Source: Sphingomonas jaspsi DSM 18422
GTDB taxonomy: Bacteria; Pseudomonadota; Alphaproteobacteria; Sphingomonadales; Sphingomonadaceae
Assembly (NCBI RefSeq): GCF_000585415.1
Contig: NZ_KK073876.1
Coordinates: 12,810-76,809 of the forward strand
Direction of reading: 5' to 3'
DNA length: 64,000 nt
Both the position numbers and the translations under genes were made by a program. Below are positions 18,438 through 27,675 of this stretch, in pieces. The stretch's first letter is position 1; the number at the start of each line of letters is the position of its first letter. Below the pieces are notes generated by a model, which was not told the DNA's origin, ran no database searches, and was given only the letters and a program-made list of their open reading frames with translations.

Positions 18438-19531
18438 TCAACCTCGACTTCATGCCCTCGCGCCAGCTCGCCTTCTACTGCGGCAAGCTGTTCATCACGC
18501 GGATGCTGGCGGTGCTGGTGGCGCTGGTGCTGGTGCTGATGATGCTCGACCTGCTCGGCGAATCGGGCAAGATCCTGGCGGTCCCCGGCAATGGCGAAGC
18601 CGAGCTGTGGAAATATGTGACGCTTCGGGTGCCGATGCTGATTTCGCGCTTCCTGCCCTTTTCGGCGCTGCTCGGTGCATTGATCGCCTTCACCGGACTC
18701 AACCAGAACAGCGAAGTGGTATCGATGAAGGCCGCGGGCCTGTCGGCGCACCAGATCCTGGCGCCGATGATCGTCGCCAGCGGCCTCGTCGCCGGCCTGC
18801 TGTTCCTGTTCAACGAAACGGTCGTGGTGAAGTCGGCACGCGTGCTCAACGCGTGGAGCGACAATGACTATGCGCTGGTCCCGCCCGACAGCGGCGTGCT
18901 GTCGAACGTCTGGGTCAGGAACGGCGACCAGCTGATCCGCGCCGGGCTGGTCGGCGGTAGCGGGCCGACGACCCAGCTTCGCCGCATCACCATCTACCAG
19001 CGGCAGGGCGCCGAAATCGCGACCATCACCGATGCCGACCGCGCGGTGCAGGTGCCGGGCGGCTGGCAGCTTGAGCATGTTAAAAGCTACGATTCCGCGA
19101 CCAACGTCGTCCGCAAGGCCGATCGGCAGGTCGCCCTGCAGGGGATCGAACCGCAACGCTTTACGCTGGCCCATGTCGATCCCAGCGAGCGCGGCTTCCT
19201 CAACCTCCGGAAGGCGATCCGCGACCTCGAACAGGCGGGCCGCCCGACCGACGAAGTGCTCACCGGCTGGTGGCACAAGCTGAGCAGCCCGCTGTCGACG
19301 ATCCTGATGCCGCTGCTGGCGGCGACGGCGGCGTTCGGACTGGCGCGATCGGGACAGGTGCTGCTGCGGGCCTGCATCGGCATGGCGCTGGGCTTCGCCT
19401 ATTTCGTCGCCGACAATTTCAGCATCGCGCTGGGCAATTACGGCGCCTACCCGCCGGCACTTGCAGCTTGGGCGCCCTTCTTCCTGTTCCTGCTGATCGG
19501 CGAATTCGTCCTGATAAGGCAAGAAGAGTAG
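18434..19531 (+). CDS. lptG: LptG-family inner-membrane permease
   Basis: 365 aa; its ATG overlaps the lptF stop (ATGA). Pattern as LptF: N-terminal TMs (KLFITRMLAVLVALVLVLMM), SRFLPFSALLGALIAFTGLN, a periplasmic beta domain (about 100-250) and three C-terminal TMs (TILMPLLAATAAFGLARSG, YFVADNFSIALGNYGAYPP). It forms the heterodimer with LptF. No lptB, lptC, lptA or lptD is in this window. Its stop codon is inside the terminator stem. Confidence 0.93.
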   Translation: MINLDFMPSRQLAFYCGKLFITRMLAVLVALVLVLMMLDLLGESGKILAVPGNGEAELWKYVTLRVPMLISRFLPFSALLGALIAFTGLNQNSEVVSMKAAGLSAHQILAPMIVASGLVAGLLFLFNETVVVKSARVLNAWSDNDYALVPPDSGVLSNVWVRNGDQLIRAGLVGGSGPTTQLRRITIYQRQGAEIATITDADRAVQVPGGWQLEHVKSYDSATNVVRKADRQVALQGIEPQRFTLAHVDPSERGFLNLRKAIRDLEQAGRPTDEVLTGWWHKLSSPLSTILMPLLAATAAFGLARSGQVLLRACIGMALGFAYFVADNFSIALGNYGAYPPALAAWAPFFLFLLIGEFVLIRQEE

Positions 19532-19568
19532 AAAATGGACCGTCCGGGGGACGGTTCTTTTTCTACTC
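19526..19568. terminator. Bidirectional terminator between lptG and the desaturase gene
   Basis: ACCGTCC-GGG-GGACGGT (19539-19555) is nested in the outer arms GAGTAGAAAA (19526-19535) and TTTTCTACTC (19559-19568). A and T runs on either side let it work on both strands, between convergent genes. Confidence 0.8.
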
Positions 19569-19582
19569 TCAGAAGGCGAAAA

Positions 19583-20686
19583 TCAGGCGGCCGGCCCGCC
19601 GCGCCAGCTACTCTTCGCCAGCCTGACGACCAGCGGCAGCAATGCCTTGTGGTTCGACGCATGATAGGCCGAATCCGGCGCCAGTTCGGCAATCAGCCGC
19701 CGGTGCGCGACCGGCAGCGCATGATAGGGGATGCCCGGCAGCAGGTGGTGCAGCGCGTGGTAGCGCAGGCCCACCGGCGCCCAAAGCTCGGCCCACACGC
19801 CCGGCGGCGGGACGTTGACCGTGTCGAGATATTGCTCGGTCACCGTCATCGCCTCGCCGTCATTTTCCCACAGATGCGCGACCAGCGTGCGGATCTGGTT
19901 CAGCACCAGCGCCGCCGACGTGATGCCGATGTAGATCGCCGCCGCGCGTAGAGGCACGACACCGCTAACCACCAGCGCAATCAGCCCGATCGCAAAGATC
20001 GACGCGCCGGCTTCCTGCCACGCCCATTCGCGCGCGAACTCGCCTTCGGGGCGGCGCCGCACGAACTTGGGGTTGATCTGCAGGCCCGACATCTTGCCGA
20101 CCACGACATCGCGCAGCTTCGGGATGAGCAGCGACAGCGGCGTCAGCACGGCAAAGCGGAACAGCAGCGCCACCGGCCCCAGCACCGCGATCACCACGAA
20201 CATCGGCAGGGTCCACGGCTTCATCAGCGCCAGCGGCAGATATTCGGGATCCTCGACCGTGCCGTAGCGGGTCTTGGCGTGATGCATGTTGTGGATGCCT
20301 TCGTACATGAACGACGGCGCCATCAGCGGCACGCCCACCAGCAGGTTCCAGCCAAGCTTGAAGCCCGGCAGCGCGCCCGCCTTCAAATGGGTGATTTCAT
20401 GGATGAACAGGCCCGCGCGATACAGCGTCAGCACGGCAATCACCGCCGCGCCCAGCGCGACCCATGGCGAGCTGGCAAGGATCGCCACCGCGACCATCGC
20501 ATAGCCGGTCAGCGCGGACGCCAGCATGTCGGCCCAGTAGATCGCGGCCTTGGGCTGGTTGAGCTCGCGCGTCAGGTTGGCGGCGGCGCGCAGCATCGCC
20601 TTATCGTCCCCGCGCGGCTTGGCGGAGGCGGCATGGGCCTGGTCCAGCGGCTGGACGGCGTCAGGGGTCATCGTGTTGGCAGACAT
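19583..20686 (-). CDS. Membrane fatty-acid desaturase/hydroxylase-like protein
   Basis: 367 aa, about six TMs. The di-iron histidine boxes are HEITHLKAG, HNMHHAKTRYG and, near the C-terminus, RYHALHHLLPGIPYHALP. This is the membrane desaturase/hydroxylase superfamily. It is divergent from the ceramide-synthase-like gene (145-base gap) and convergent with lptG, so a role in sphingoid or acyl-chain hydroxylation or desaturation is plausible but unproven. Substrate and regiochemistry cannot be read from the sequence. Confidence 0.82.
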   Translation of the reverse strand: MSANTMTPDAVQPLDQAHAASAKPRGDDKAMLRAAANLTRELNQPKAAIYWADMLASALTGYAMVAVAILASSPWVALGAAVIAVLTLYRAGLFIHEITHLKAGALPGFKLGWNLLVGVPLMAPSFMYEGIHNMHHAKTRYGTVEDPEYLPLALMKPWTLPMFVVIAVLGPVALLFRFAVLTPLSLLIPKLRDVVVGKMSGLQINPKFVRRRPEGEFAREWAWQEAGASIFAIGLIALVVSGVVPLRAAAIYIGITSAALVLNQIRTLVAHLWENDGEAMTVTEQYLDTVNVPPPGVWAELWAPVGLRYHALHHLLPGIPYHALPVAHRRLIAELAPDSAYHASNHKALLPLVVRLAKSSWRGGPAA

Positions 20687-20831
20687 GTCTTTTTCAATTT
20701 CCGAGCCCGCGGATGCCGCGAGATAGTGGCACCATCATGGCGATTCCAGAGCGAAGGTGGATTGACCGGCGTCAAGCGGCCTCTCCAACATCGCCGTGAC
20801 ATGGCGCGTTTGAGCGTATAGCCAAGCGCGC

Positions 20832-21971
20832 ATGAACAGCGCCCTTACCGTCCGTCCAGTGGCCAGCAAGGCCGACCTGAAGGCCTTCGTCGACTTCGCT
20901 TGGGAGGTCTACAAGAACGATCCCGCCTGGATCCCGCCGCTGAAGGACGAGGTCTACGGCCTGCTCACCCCGGGCAAGAACCCTTGGTTCGAACATGGCC
21001 ACGCCGCCTATTTTCTCGCGGAGCGCGACGGCAAGGTCGTCGGCCGCATCAGCGCGCAGGTTGACCAGCTGGTGCAGGAGCATATGGGCCAGGGCATCGG
21101 CCAATGGGGCATGTTCGAGGCGCTGGATGAAGAGGTCGCCCACGCCCTCATCGCCAAGGCGGAAGACTGGCTTCGCGGCGAGGGCATGACCACCGCCATG
21201 GGCCCCTTCTCGATCGGCATCTGGGACGAGCCGGGCCTGCTCATCACCGGCCATTCGCAGCCGCCGATCGTCATGATGGGCCATCACCTTGCCGCCTATG
21301 AAGGCTGGGTGGAGCGCGCCGGCTATGCCAAGGTGAAGGACCTGCTGACGTTCGAACTCGACATCCGCATCGACATGATCCCGATGATCGACCGGCTGAT
21401 CAAGGCGGGCGAAAAGAACCCGCGCATCGTCATCCGCGACGTCGACAAGTCGAAGTTCGATGCTGAAGCCGCGATCATCCTCGATATCCTCAACGACGCC
21501 TGGTCGGACAATTGGGGCTATATCCCGCTCACCGACAGTGAAATCGCCTATGCCGGCAAGAAGCTGAAGCCGATCATCGTCGAGGATTTGGTCAAGATTG
21601 CCGAAGTGGATGGCGAGCCGGTCGCCTTCATGCTGACCATCCCCGACTTGAACGAGATGATCGCCGATCTGAACGGCAGCCTGTTCCCGTTCGGCTGGGC
21701 CAAGCTGCTGTGGCGCCTGCACAAGGTGTCGACCCGCCGCGTCCGCGTGCCGTTGATGGGCGTGCGCAAGAAGATGCAGGGCGGCCGCCTCGCCAGCCAG
21801 CTGGCCTTCATGATGATCGAATTCACCCGCCGCGTCTGCGTCGAAAAATACGACGTCTATTTCGGCGAATTCGGCTGGGTGCTGGAAGACAACCAGGGCA
21901 TGATGTCGATCGCCCAGCTACCGGGGGCGCATGCCAATCATACGTATCGGATTTACGAAAAAGCACTCTGA
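20832..21971 (+). CDS. GNAT-fold acyltransferase resembling bacterial ceramide synthase (bCerS)
   Basis: 379 aa, much longer than ordinary GNATs. It begins LTVRPVASKADLKAFVDFAW, followed by NDPAWIPPLKDEVYGLLTPG, GPFSIGIWDEPGLLITG, a GNAT-like core with EPVAFMLTIPDLNEMIADLN, and FGEFGWVLEDNQGMMSIAQL near the end. No signal peptide. From memory, the Caulobacter N-acyltransferase that makes ceramide (bCerS) belongs to the GNAT superfamily, has about this length and sits in the spt neighbourhood. The lipid context here supports the same role. Without alignment this is a strong candidate, not a proof. Confidence 0.7.
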   Translation: MNSALTVRPVASKADLKAFVDFAWEVYKNDPAWIPPLKDEVYGLLTPGKNPWFEHGHAAYFLAERDGKVVGRISAQVDQLVQEHMGQGIGQWGMFEALDEEVAHALIAKAEDWLRGEGMTTAMGPFSIGIWDEPGLLITGHSQPPIVMMGHHLAAYEGWVERAGYAKVKDLLTFELDIRIDMIPMIDRLIKAGEKNPRIVIRDVDKSKFDAEAAIILDILNDAWSDNWGYIPLTDSEIAYAGKKLKPIIVEDLVKIAEVDGEPVAFMLTIPDLNEMIADLNGSLFPFGWAKLLWRLHKVSTRRVRVPLMGVRKKMQGGRLASQLAFMMIEFTRRVCVEKYDVYFGEFGWVLEDNQGMMSIAQLPGAHANHTYRIYEKAL

Positions 21972-21977
21972 CGGCAG

Positions 21978-22005
21978 ATGTCCGCAAACGACCCATTGCG
22001 GACAT
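21978..22005. repeat. Intergenic palindromic repeat, copy 1
   Basis: ATGTCCGCAA (21978-21987) and TTGCGGACAT (21996-22005) form a perfect 10-bp stem with loop ACGACCCA. It lies six bases after the stop of the GNAT gene. A near copy follows purA (33400-33427). Confidence 0.75.
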
Positions 22006-22009
22006 TAGG

Positions 22010-22426
22010 TCACGCCGTCTTTTCCTTGCACGACATGGTAGTTTGGCTGTGACCCACTCGGCGCGGCGGTATATGTTTAATTGCCCAACCGTCTCCGTCC
22101 TTCGCCGGAACAAATGTTGCACCGCAAGTCAGCCTATCGGGCGCATGTTCACCTAATAATGTCGTCACACCGCCATCGCGAAACAAGGTGAACGAGCATC
22201 GATAGCCGTCGCTACTACTCTGGCACTCCAAGTCACGGATGTGGAGGTCTGCTGCGTTCGGATCTTCACGTCCTGCGTTATACCAAAGGGAGCCGACCCA
22301 GTTGCCATTCCCAATCATGGCATTGACCTGAAGGTCATACCAAATCGCAGCGCGAAGCTGGCCAGCTAATGGCTCCGTCGGCGGAGCGGACGGTGCGGCG
22401 GCCAACAAGGCGAGAAGCGTGAACAT
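22010..22426 (-). CDS. Small secreted protein of unknown function
   Basis: 138 aa. N-terminal hydrophobic segment MFTLLALLAAAPSAPP with a probable signal cleavage. Four cysteines lie in the mature part (LECQSSSDGYRCSFTLF, LTCGATF, MSCKEKTA), so disulfides are likely. Its 3' end meets the palindromic repeat at 21978-22005. Not recognised. Confidence 0.55.
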   Translation of the reverse strand: MFTLLALLAAAPSAPPTEPLAGQLRAAIWYDLQVNAMIGNGNWVGSLWYNAGREDPNAADLHIRDLECQSSSDGYRCSFTLFRDGGVTTLLGEHAPDRLTCGATFVPAKDGDGWAIKHIPPRRVGHSQTTMSCKEKTA

Positions 22427-22489
22427 TCCACCAATGTTACATGTCTAATTATCGCATTCCACCCCTAGCGGACGTTCAGCGATGTTGGT

Positions 22490-23269
22490 CTAGTCCGCCA
22501 ATTCGATGCAAACAGGCGCGTGATCCGACGCCTTCTCCTCTGCCCGCGCCCATTTATGCACTTCCGCACCGCGCAGCCGGTCGGCGGCTTGCGGCGAGCA
22601 CAGCAAATGGTCGATGCGGAAGCCCGCGTCGCGCTGCCAGGCACCGGCCTGATAGTCCCAGAAGGTCCACAATTTCTCTTCGTTGGGCCGCAGCGCCCGT
22701 AGCGCGTCGGTGTACCCCAAGTTGACGATGCGGCGGAAGGCGGCCTGGCTTTCCGGCTGGAACAGCGCGTCGTCGGCCATCGCGCGGCGGCTGAAGGTGT
22801 CGCGGTCTTCGGGGATGACATTGTAATCGCCCGCCAGCACCGTCGGCCGCTCCGCCGCCAATAGCTCGGCGGCATGCTCGCGCAGCCGTTCCATCCAGCG
22901 CAGTTTGTAATCGAACTTCTCGGTCCCGACCGGATTGCCGTTGGGCAGGTAGATCGACGCCACCACCAGCCCATGCGCCTCCGCCTCGATATAGCGGCTG
23001 TGCGTATCGTCCGGATCGCCCGGCAGGCCCACCCGGCGCAGCGTCGGCGCCTCGCCCTTGCTCAGGATCGCGACGCCGTTGAAGCCCTTCTGCCCATGCC
23101 ACACGGCATGATAGCCCGCCGCTTCGATATCCTTGATCGGGAAGGCGTCGTCGTCGGCCTTCAGTTCCTGCAGGCAGGCGATGTCGGGCTGTTCGCGCTC
23201 AAGATATTCGATGAGCCGCGGCATGCGCGCGCGGATGCCGTTGATGTTGAAGGTGACGAGCTTGACCAT
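22490..23269 (-). CDS. xthA: Exodeoxyribonuclease III
   Basis: 259 aa from the ATG at 23269, which overlaps the erpA stop (TGATG). Endonuclease/exonuclease/phosphatase fold: VTFNINGIRAR, CLQELKADDDAFP, GDYNVIPEDRD and catalytic SDHAPV at the C-terminus. It is an AP endonuclease and 3'-5' exonuclease of base-excision repair. Confidence 0.95.
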   Translation of the reverse strand: MVKLVTFNINGIRARMPRLIEYLEREQPDIACLQELKADDDAFPIKDIEAAGYHAVWHGQKGFNGVAILSKGEAPTLRRVGLPGDPDDTHSRYIEAEAHGLVVASIYLPNGNPVGTEKFDYKLRWMERLREHAAELLAAERPTVLAGDYNVIPEDRDTFSRRAMADDALFQPESQAAFRRIVNLGYTDALRALRPNEEKLWTFWDYQAGAWQRDAGFRIDHLLCSPQAADRLRGAEVHKWARAEEKASDHAPVCIELAD

Positions 23270-23592
23270 CAGATGGAAAAGCTGCTGCCGCAACCGCAGC
23301 CGCTGGCGGCATTCGGGTTGGTCACCTTGAACGCCGCGCCGCCAAGATCCTCGACATAATCGACCTGGCTGCCGTCGAGCAGGTCGAGGCTGACCGGATC
23401 GACCACCAGCTTGACGCCGTCGGTCTCCGCGACCGCATCGTCGGCTTCGACCTCGCCCAACCCGAACTTGTAGGAAAAGCCCGCGCACCCACCGCCGTCG
23501 ACGGACAGGCGCAGGATGGCCGGCTTGCCTTGCTTGTCGGCGATGAAGGCGACGCGCTTTGCGGCGTTGCTGGTCAGGGAAATCGTGGTCAC
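23269..23592 (-). CDS. erpA: Iron-sulfur cluster insertion protein (ErpA/IscA family)
   Basis: 107 aa from GTG at 23592; the longer frame overlaps the M23 peptidase end. Three conserved cluster cysteines: GGGCAGFSYKFGL and the C-terminal GCGCGSSFSI. It delivers Fe-S clusters to client proteins. It lies in tandem with xthA (1-base TGATG coupling), a common alphaproteobacterial pair. Confidence 0.93.
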   Translation of the reverse strand: MTTISLTSNAAKRVAFIADKQGKPAILRLSVDGGGCAGFSYKFGLGEVEADDAVAETDGVKLVVDPVSLDLLDGSQVDYVEDLGGAAFKVTNPNAASGCGCGSSFSI

Positions 23593-23629
23593 GAAGGCGA
23601 TGTAGGGGGCAGCGCCCCCTGCGGCAAGC

Positions 23630-24586
23630 TTAGCGCTTGCCGCTCGCCGGGCCGCCCAGCGCAACCGCGTCCATCGAATGGGTGCCGGCACCGTTCTTCT
23701 GCATGGCGAGCAGATAGTCGTTCGACTTCATGAACGGGATCGGGTTGACCGCGCGGCCGTCGATGCGGACTTCGTAGTGAAGGTGGCTGCCGGTCGAACG
23801 GCCGGTCGAACCCATGCGGCCGATCTGCATCCCGCGGGTCACGCGCTGGCCCGGCTTGACCATGATCGCCGACATGTGGCCGTAGCGGGTTTCGATACCC
23901 TTGCCATGGTCGAGCTTGACGAGGTTGCCGTAGCCGCCGGCATTCCAGCCGGCTTCTTCGACGACGCCGTCGGCGGTGGCGTAGATCGGCGTGCCGATCG
24001 GGCCGGCCAGGTCGATGCCCTGGTGACGCGCCGCGCCGCCGTTGAACGGATCGCTGCGCACGCCATAGCCCGAGGTGAAGGCGGCGGTGCGGACCGGCTT
24101 GTCCGACGGAACCGCGATCGCGCCGTCGGCAAGGTTGTCGAGCTTCTTCCAGCTGGAAAACAGCGACTTGAAGGTCGGATCGCTCTTGTCCGCCGATTCG
24201 AACGGTCCGCCGACAGCCAGCTCTTCGGTGGCGCTCGGCAGGTGGTAGCCCAGCTTGGCGATGGTTTCCGGCGCGACCTTTTCGCCCGCGATCATCGCGG
24301 CGAGGATGCGCTGGCGTTCTTCGATCTGGCGGACCCGGGTTTCGGTTTCGGCGGCGAGGCGGGCGATGTCGGCGTTGGGAGCGGTGGCGGCGGCAGCGGG
24401 AACGGCTTGGGCGGTGAAAAGTCGCACCGTCGCAAAGGTCGACCAGCACAGCAGCAGCGCGGTCACGACCAGCAGCATCGCCTGAACCGGCGCCGACAGC
24501 GTCAGCTTGCGCAGATGCTTTCCGTCATGGACGAACAGTTCGCGGTCGCGGATCATCGATTTCTTAGCGGTTGCCGCTACAGTCAT
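23630..24586 (-). CDS. M23-family peptidoglycan endopeptidase, membrane anchored
   Basis: 318 aa from the ATG at 24586 (AAGGAG 12 bases upstream; a GTG at 24589 is also possible). One TM at about residues 38-58, a coiled-coil linker (ADIARLAAETETRVRQIEER), then the LytM domain: GYGVRSDPFNGGAARHQGID, GNLVKLDHGKGIETRYGHMS and the HxH motif in GSHLHYEVRIDGR. All zinc ligands are visible, so it is probably active and not an EnvC-like degenerate form. It acts in the periplasm on peptide cross-links. Confidence 0.88.
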   Translation of the reverse strand: MTVAATAKKSMIRDRELFVHDGKHLRKLTLSAPVQAMLLVVTALLLCWSTFATVRLFTAQAVPAAAATAPNADIARLAAETETRVRQIEERQRILAAMIAGEKVAPETIAKLGYHLPSATEELAVGGPFESADKSDPTFKSLFSSWKKLDNLADGAIAVPSDKPVRTAAFTSGYGVRSDPFNGGAARHQGIDLAGPIGTPIYATADGVVEEAGWNAGGYGNLVKLDHGKGIETRYGHMSAIMVKPGQRVTRGMQIGRMGSTGRSTGSHLHYEVRIDGRAVNPIPFMKSNDYLLAMQKNGAGTHSMDAVALGGPASGKR

Positions 24587-24976
24587 CACCCTCACACGCT
24601 CCTTGCGTACTCTCACCAGGCGCAACACACCGCGCTCGGCCAGAAACATCATAAGTCGTGGAGCTCCCCAGCCCCGGCACTTCCGGCAACGGTTGCCCAC
24701 CGAATGCCGAAGCCAAGGAACTGACCCTCATTGGTTAATCAATTCAACACTTGGTTCCGAAGGACAGGGTGAAGCGTCCGGTCGCGGCGATGAGTTGAGT
24801 CGGAAACTTGCGCTAGGTTGCGTTTTAACCGGAAATAAACGGCGGATTTCTGCGAACGTGACGAATCGTTCGATCGGCGAAGATTTCGCGTTCCCCTTTT
24901 CGTGTTCGCTCGTTAAAGCCGTCAGCGGGCCACGCCGTCCCAACGCGGCGCGAGCTCTCTGTGAGGAGAGTCTACA
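24587..24976 (+). other. Divergent intergenic region upstream of serC
   Basis: 390 bases between the M23 gene and serC. The last 50 bases hold two hairpins described separately. The rest shows no gene and no clear promoter consensus, though an inverted repeat GAACG...CGTTC lies near 24854. Confidence 0.5.
24933..24970 (+). promoter_or_regulatory. Structured 5' leader of serC, candidate serC RNA motif
   Basis: Hairpin 1 is CGCCG (24933-24937) / CGGCG (24946-24950). Hairpin 2 is CTCTC (24955-24959) / GAGAG (24966-24970) and contains the Shine-Dalgarno GAGGAG. Start codon TTG is at 24977. A conserved alphaproteobacterial RNA motif upstream of serC is known (Rfam serC). Position and a second hairpin covering the ribosome-binding site fit it, but I could not score it against the model. 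Confidence 0.55.
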
Positions 24977-26098
24977 TTGACGAATACACGACCAGACGTG
25001 CGTCCCGCGCGTCCCCATTTCTCTTCCGGTCCCTGCGCCAAGCCGCCGGGCTGGGCCCCCGAAAAACTGTTCCTTGACGACCTTGGGCGTTCGCATCGCG
25101 GTGCGCTGGGCAAGCAGCGCTTGGCCTATTGCATCGACCTGATGCGCGAGATGCTGGAATTGCCCGACACCCACCGCATCGGCATCGTCGCGGGCTCCGA
25201 CACCGGCGCCTTCGAAATGGCGATGTGGGCAATGCTCGGCGCTCGGCCCGTCACCACGCTGGCTTGGGAAAGCTTCGGCGAAGGCTGGGTCACCGACGCC
25301 GCCAAGCAGCTCAAGCTCGACCCCACCATCATCCGCGCCGACTACGGCCAGCTTCCCGACCTCAGCCAAGTCGACTGGTCGAGCGACGTGCTGTTCACCT
25401 GGAACGGCACCACCAGCGGCGTGCGCGTGCCCGACGGCGACTGGATCCCGCAAGACCGCGAGGGCCTGAGCTTCGCCGACGCGACCAGCGCGGTGTTCGC
25501 CTACGACCTGCCGTGGGCCAAGATCGATGTCGCCACCTTCAGCTGGCAGAAGGTGCTGGGTGGCGAAGGCGCGCACGGCGTCCTGATCCTCGGCCCGCGC
25601 GCGGTCGAGCGGCTGGAAAGCTACACCCCCGACCGCCCCCTCCCCAAGCTGTTCCGCATGACCAAGGGCGGCAAGCTGGTCGAAGGCATCTTCAAGGGCG
25701 AGACGATCAACACCCCGTCGATGCTGGCGGTCGAAGATGCCATCTTCGCGCTCGAATGGGCAAAGGGGCTCGGTGGCCTCAAGGGCCTCATCGCCCGCAG
25801 CGACGCCAATGCCGCCGCGCTCGACCGCATCGTCGAGGGCCGCAACTGGCTCGGCCACCTCGCGCAGGATCCGGCGACGCGGTCGAAGACCAGCGTGTGC
25901 CTCACCGTCGACGGCGCCGACGCGGACATGATCAAGCGGTTCGCGAAACTGCTCGAAACCGAACACGCCGCCTACGACATCGCCGGCTACCGCGACGCCC
26001 CGCCGGGCCTTCGCATCTGGTGCGGCGCGACCGTCGACACCGCCGATATCGAGGCCCTCGGGCCGTGGCTCGATTGGGCCTGGGAGAATTTGAAATGA
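24977..26098 (+). CDS. serC: Phosphoserine aminotransferase
   Basis: 373 aa starting at TTG (24977). RPHFSSGPCAKPPGW is the SerC start. The PLP lysine is in ATFSWQKVLGGEGAHG. The length fits the alphaproteobacterial subclass. Second step of serine synthesis: 3-phosphohydroxypyruvate to phosphoserine. Overlaps serA (ATGA), so they are co-transcribed and coupled. The serine made also supplies the spt step. Confidence 0.95.
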   Translation: MTNTRPDVRPARPHFSSGPCAKPPGWAPEKLFLDDLGRSHRGALGKQRLAYCIDLMREMLELPDTHRIGIVAGSDTGAFEMAMWAMLGARPVTTLAWESFGEGWVTDAAKQLKLDPTIIRADYGQLPDLSQVDWSSDVLFTWNGTTSGVRVPDGDWIPQDREGLSFADATSAVFAYDLPWAKIDVATFSWQKVLGGEGAHGVLILGPRAVERLESYTPDRPLPKLFRMTKGGKLVEGIFKGETINTPSMLAVEDAIFALEWAKGLGGLKGLIARSDANAAALDRIVEGRNWLGHLAQDPATRSKTSVCLTVDGADADMIKRFAKLLETEHAAYDIAGYRDAPPGLRIWCGATVDTADIEALGPWLDWAWENLK

Positions 26099-27675
26099 CC
26101 GTTCGCGTACTGATTTCCGACAAGATGGACCCCAAGGCCGCGGCGATCTTCCGCGACCGCGGGATCGAGGTCGACGAGATTACCGGCGAAACGCCCGAAC
26201 AGTTGATCGCCCGTATCGGCGGCTATGACGGCCTTGCCATCCGCAGCTCGACCAAGGTGACCAAGGCCGTCCTCGACGCCGCGACCAATCTGAAGGTCGT
26301 CGGCCGCGCCGGCATCGGCGTCGACAATGTCGACATTCCCGCCGCCACCGCGCGCGGTGTCGTGGTGATGAACACGCCCTTCGGCAATTCGATCACAACC
26401 GCCGAACATGCCATCGCGCTGATGTTCGCGCTCGCCCGCCAACTGCCCGAGGCGGACGCCTCGACCCAGGCCGGCAAGTGGGAAAAGAACCGCTTCATGG
26501 GCGTCGAGGTCACCGGCAAGACCTTGGGCCTGATCGGCGCGGGCAACATCGGCTCGATCGTCGCCAGCCGCGCGCTGGGCCTCAAGATGAAGGTCGTCGC
26601 ATTCGACCCCTTCCTCACCCCCGAACGCGCGGTCGATCTCGGCATCGAAAAGGTCGAGCTGGACGAACTGCTGAAGCGCGCAGACTTCATCACCTTGCAC
26701 ACGCCGCTGACCGATCAGACCCGCAATATTTTGTCGGCGGCAAATCTTGCTAAGACCAAGAAAGGCGTCCGCATCATCAACTGCGCGCGCGGCGGCCTGA
26801 TCGACGAAGCGGCTTTGAAGGACGGATTGGATAGCGGCCATATCGCCGGCGCCGCGCTCGACGTGTTCGAAACCGAACCGGCCAAGGACAGCCCGCTGTT
26901 CGGCACCCCCAACTTCATTTCGACCCCGCACCTCGGCGCGTCGACCAGCGAAGCGCAGGTCAATGTCGCCATCCAGGTCGCCGAACAGATGAGCGATTTC
27001 CTGCTCTTGGGCGGCGTCACCAACGCCATCAACATGCCTTCGCTGTCGGCCGAGGAAGCGCCGAAGCTCAAGCCCTACATGGCGCTAGCCGAAAAGCTCG
27101 GGAAGCTGGTCGGCCAGGTCGTCGGCGACGATATCAAGGGCGTGTCGATCGAGGTCGAAGGCGCGGCCGCGCAATTGAACCAGAAGCCGATCACCGGCGC
27201 GGTGCTGGCGGGCCTGATGGGCACCTATTCGGACACCGTCAACATGGTCAACGCACCCTTCCTTGCCAAGGAACGCGGCCTCGACGTCCGCGAAGTGCGT
27301 CATGACCGCGAAGGCGCCTATCACACGCTGATCGCGGTCGAAGCGACCTCGGCCAAGGGCGTGCGCCGCGTCGCCGGCACCCTGTTCGGCAACGACAGCC
27401 CGCGGCTCGTCGAATTGTTCGGGATCGAAATCGAGGCCGAACTCGAAGGCGCGATGCTCTACATCGTAAACACCGACACGCCGGGCTTCATCGGCAAGCT
27501 CGGCACCGCGCTCGGCAACGAAGGCATCAATATCGCGACCTTCAACCTCGGACGCCGCAAGGCGCGCGGCGATGCCGCGTCGCTGGTCGCGGTCGACGGC
27601 AAGATCGGCCCCGACACGGTCAAGGCGCTGTGCGCGCTCGACGGTGTGCGCAAGGTCGTCCCGCTGAGCTTCTAG
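26095..27675 (+). CDS. serA: D-3-phosphoglycerate dehydrogenase, long form
   Basis: 526 aa from the ATG at 26095. NAD-binding GLIGAGNIGSIVASRALG, RAGIGVDNVD, catalytic INCARGGLIDE and STPHLGASTSEAQ with the active-site His. The allosteric substrate-binding and C-terminal ACT domains follow (LYIVNTDTPGFIGKLGTALG then NEGINIATFNLGR). It is the type I long SerA. First step of serine synthesis. The stop overlaps that of the convergent S41 peptidase in the palindrome CTAG. Confidence 0.96.
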   Translation: MTVRVLISDKMDPKAAAIFRDRGIEVDEITGETPEQLIARIGGYDGLAIRSSTKVTKAVLDAATNLKVVGRAGIGVDNVDIPAATARGVVVMNTPFGNSITTAEHAIALMFALARQLPEADASTQAGKWEKNRFMGVEVTGKTLGLIGAGNIGSIVASRALGLKMKVVAFDPFLTPERAVDLGIEKVELDELLKRADFITLHTPLTDQTRNILSAANLAKTKKGVRIINCARGGLIDEAALKDGLDSGHIAGAALDVFETEPAKDSPLFGTPNFISTPHLGASTSEAQVNVAIQVAEQMSDFLLLGGVTNAINMPSLSAEEAPKLKPYMALAEKLGKLVGQVVGDDIKGVSIEVEGAAAQLNQKPITGAVLAGLMGTYSDTVNMVNAPFLAKERGLDVREVRHDREGAYHTLIAVEATSAKGVRRVAGTLFGNDSPRLVELFGIEIEAELEGAMLYIVNTDTPGFIGKLGTALGNEGINIATFNLGRRKARGDAASLVAVDGKIGPDTVKALCALDGVRKVVPLSF

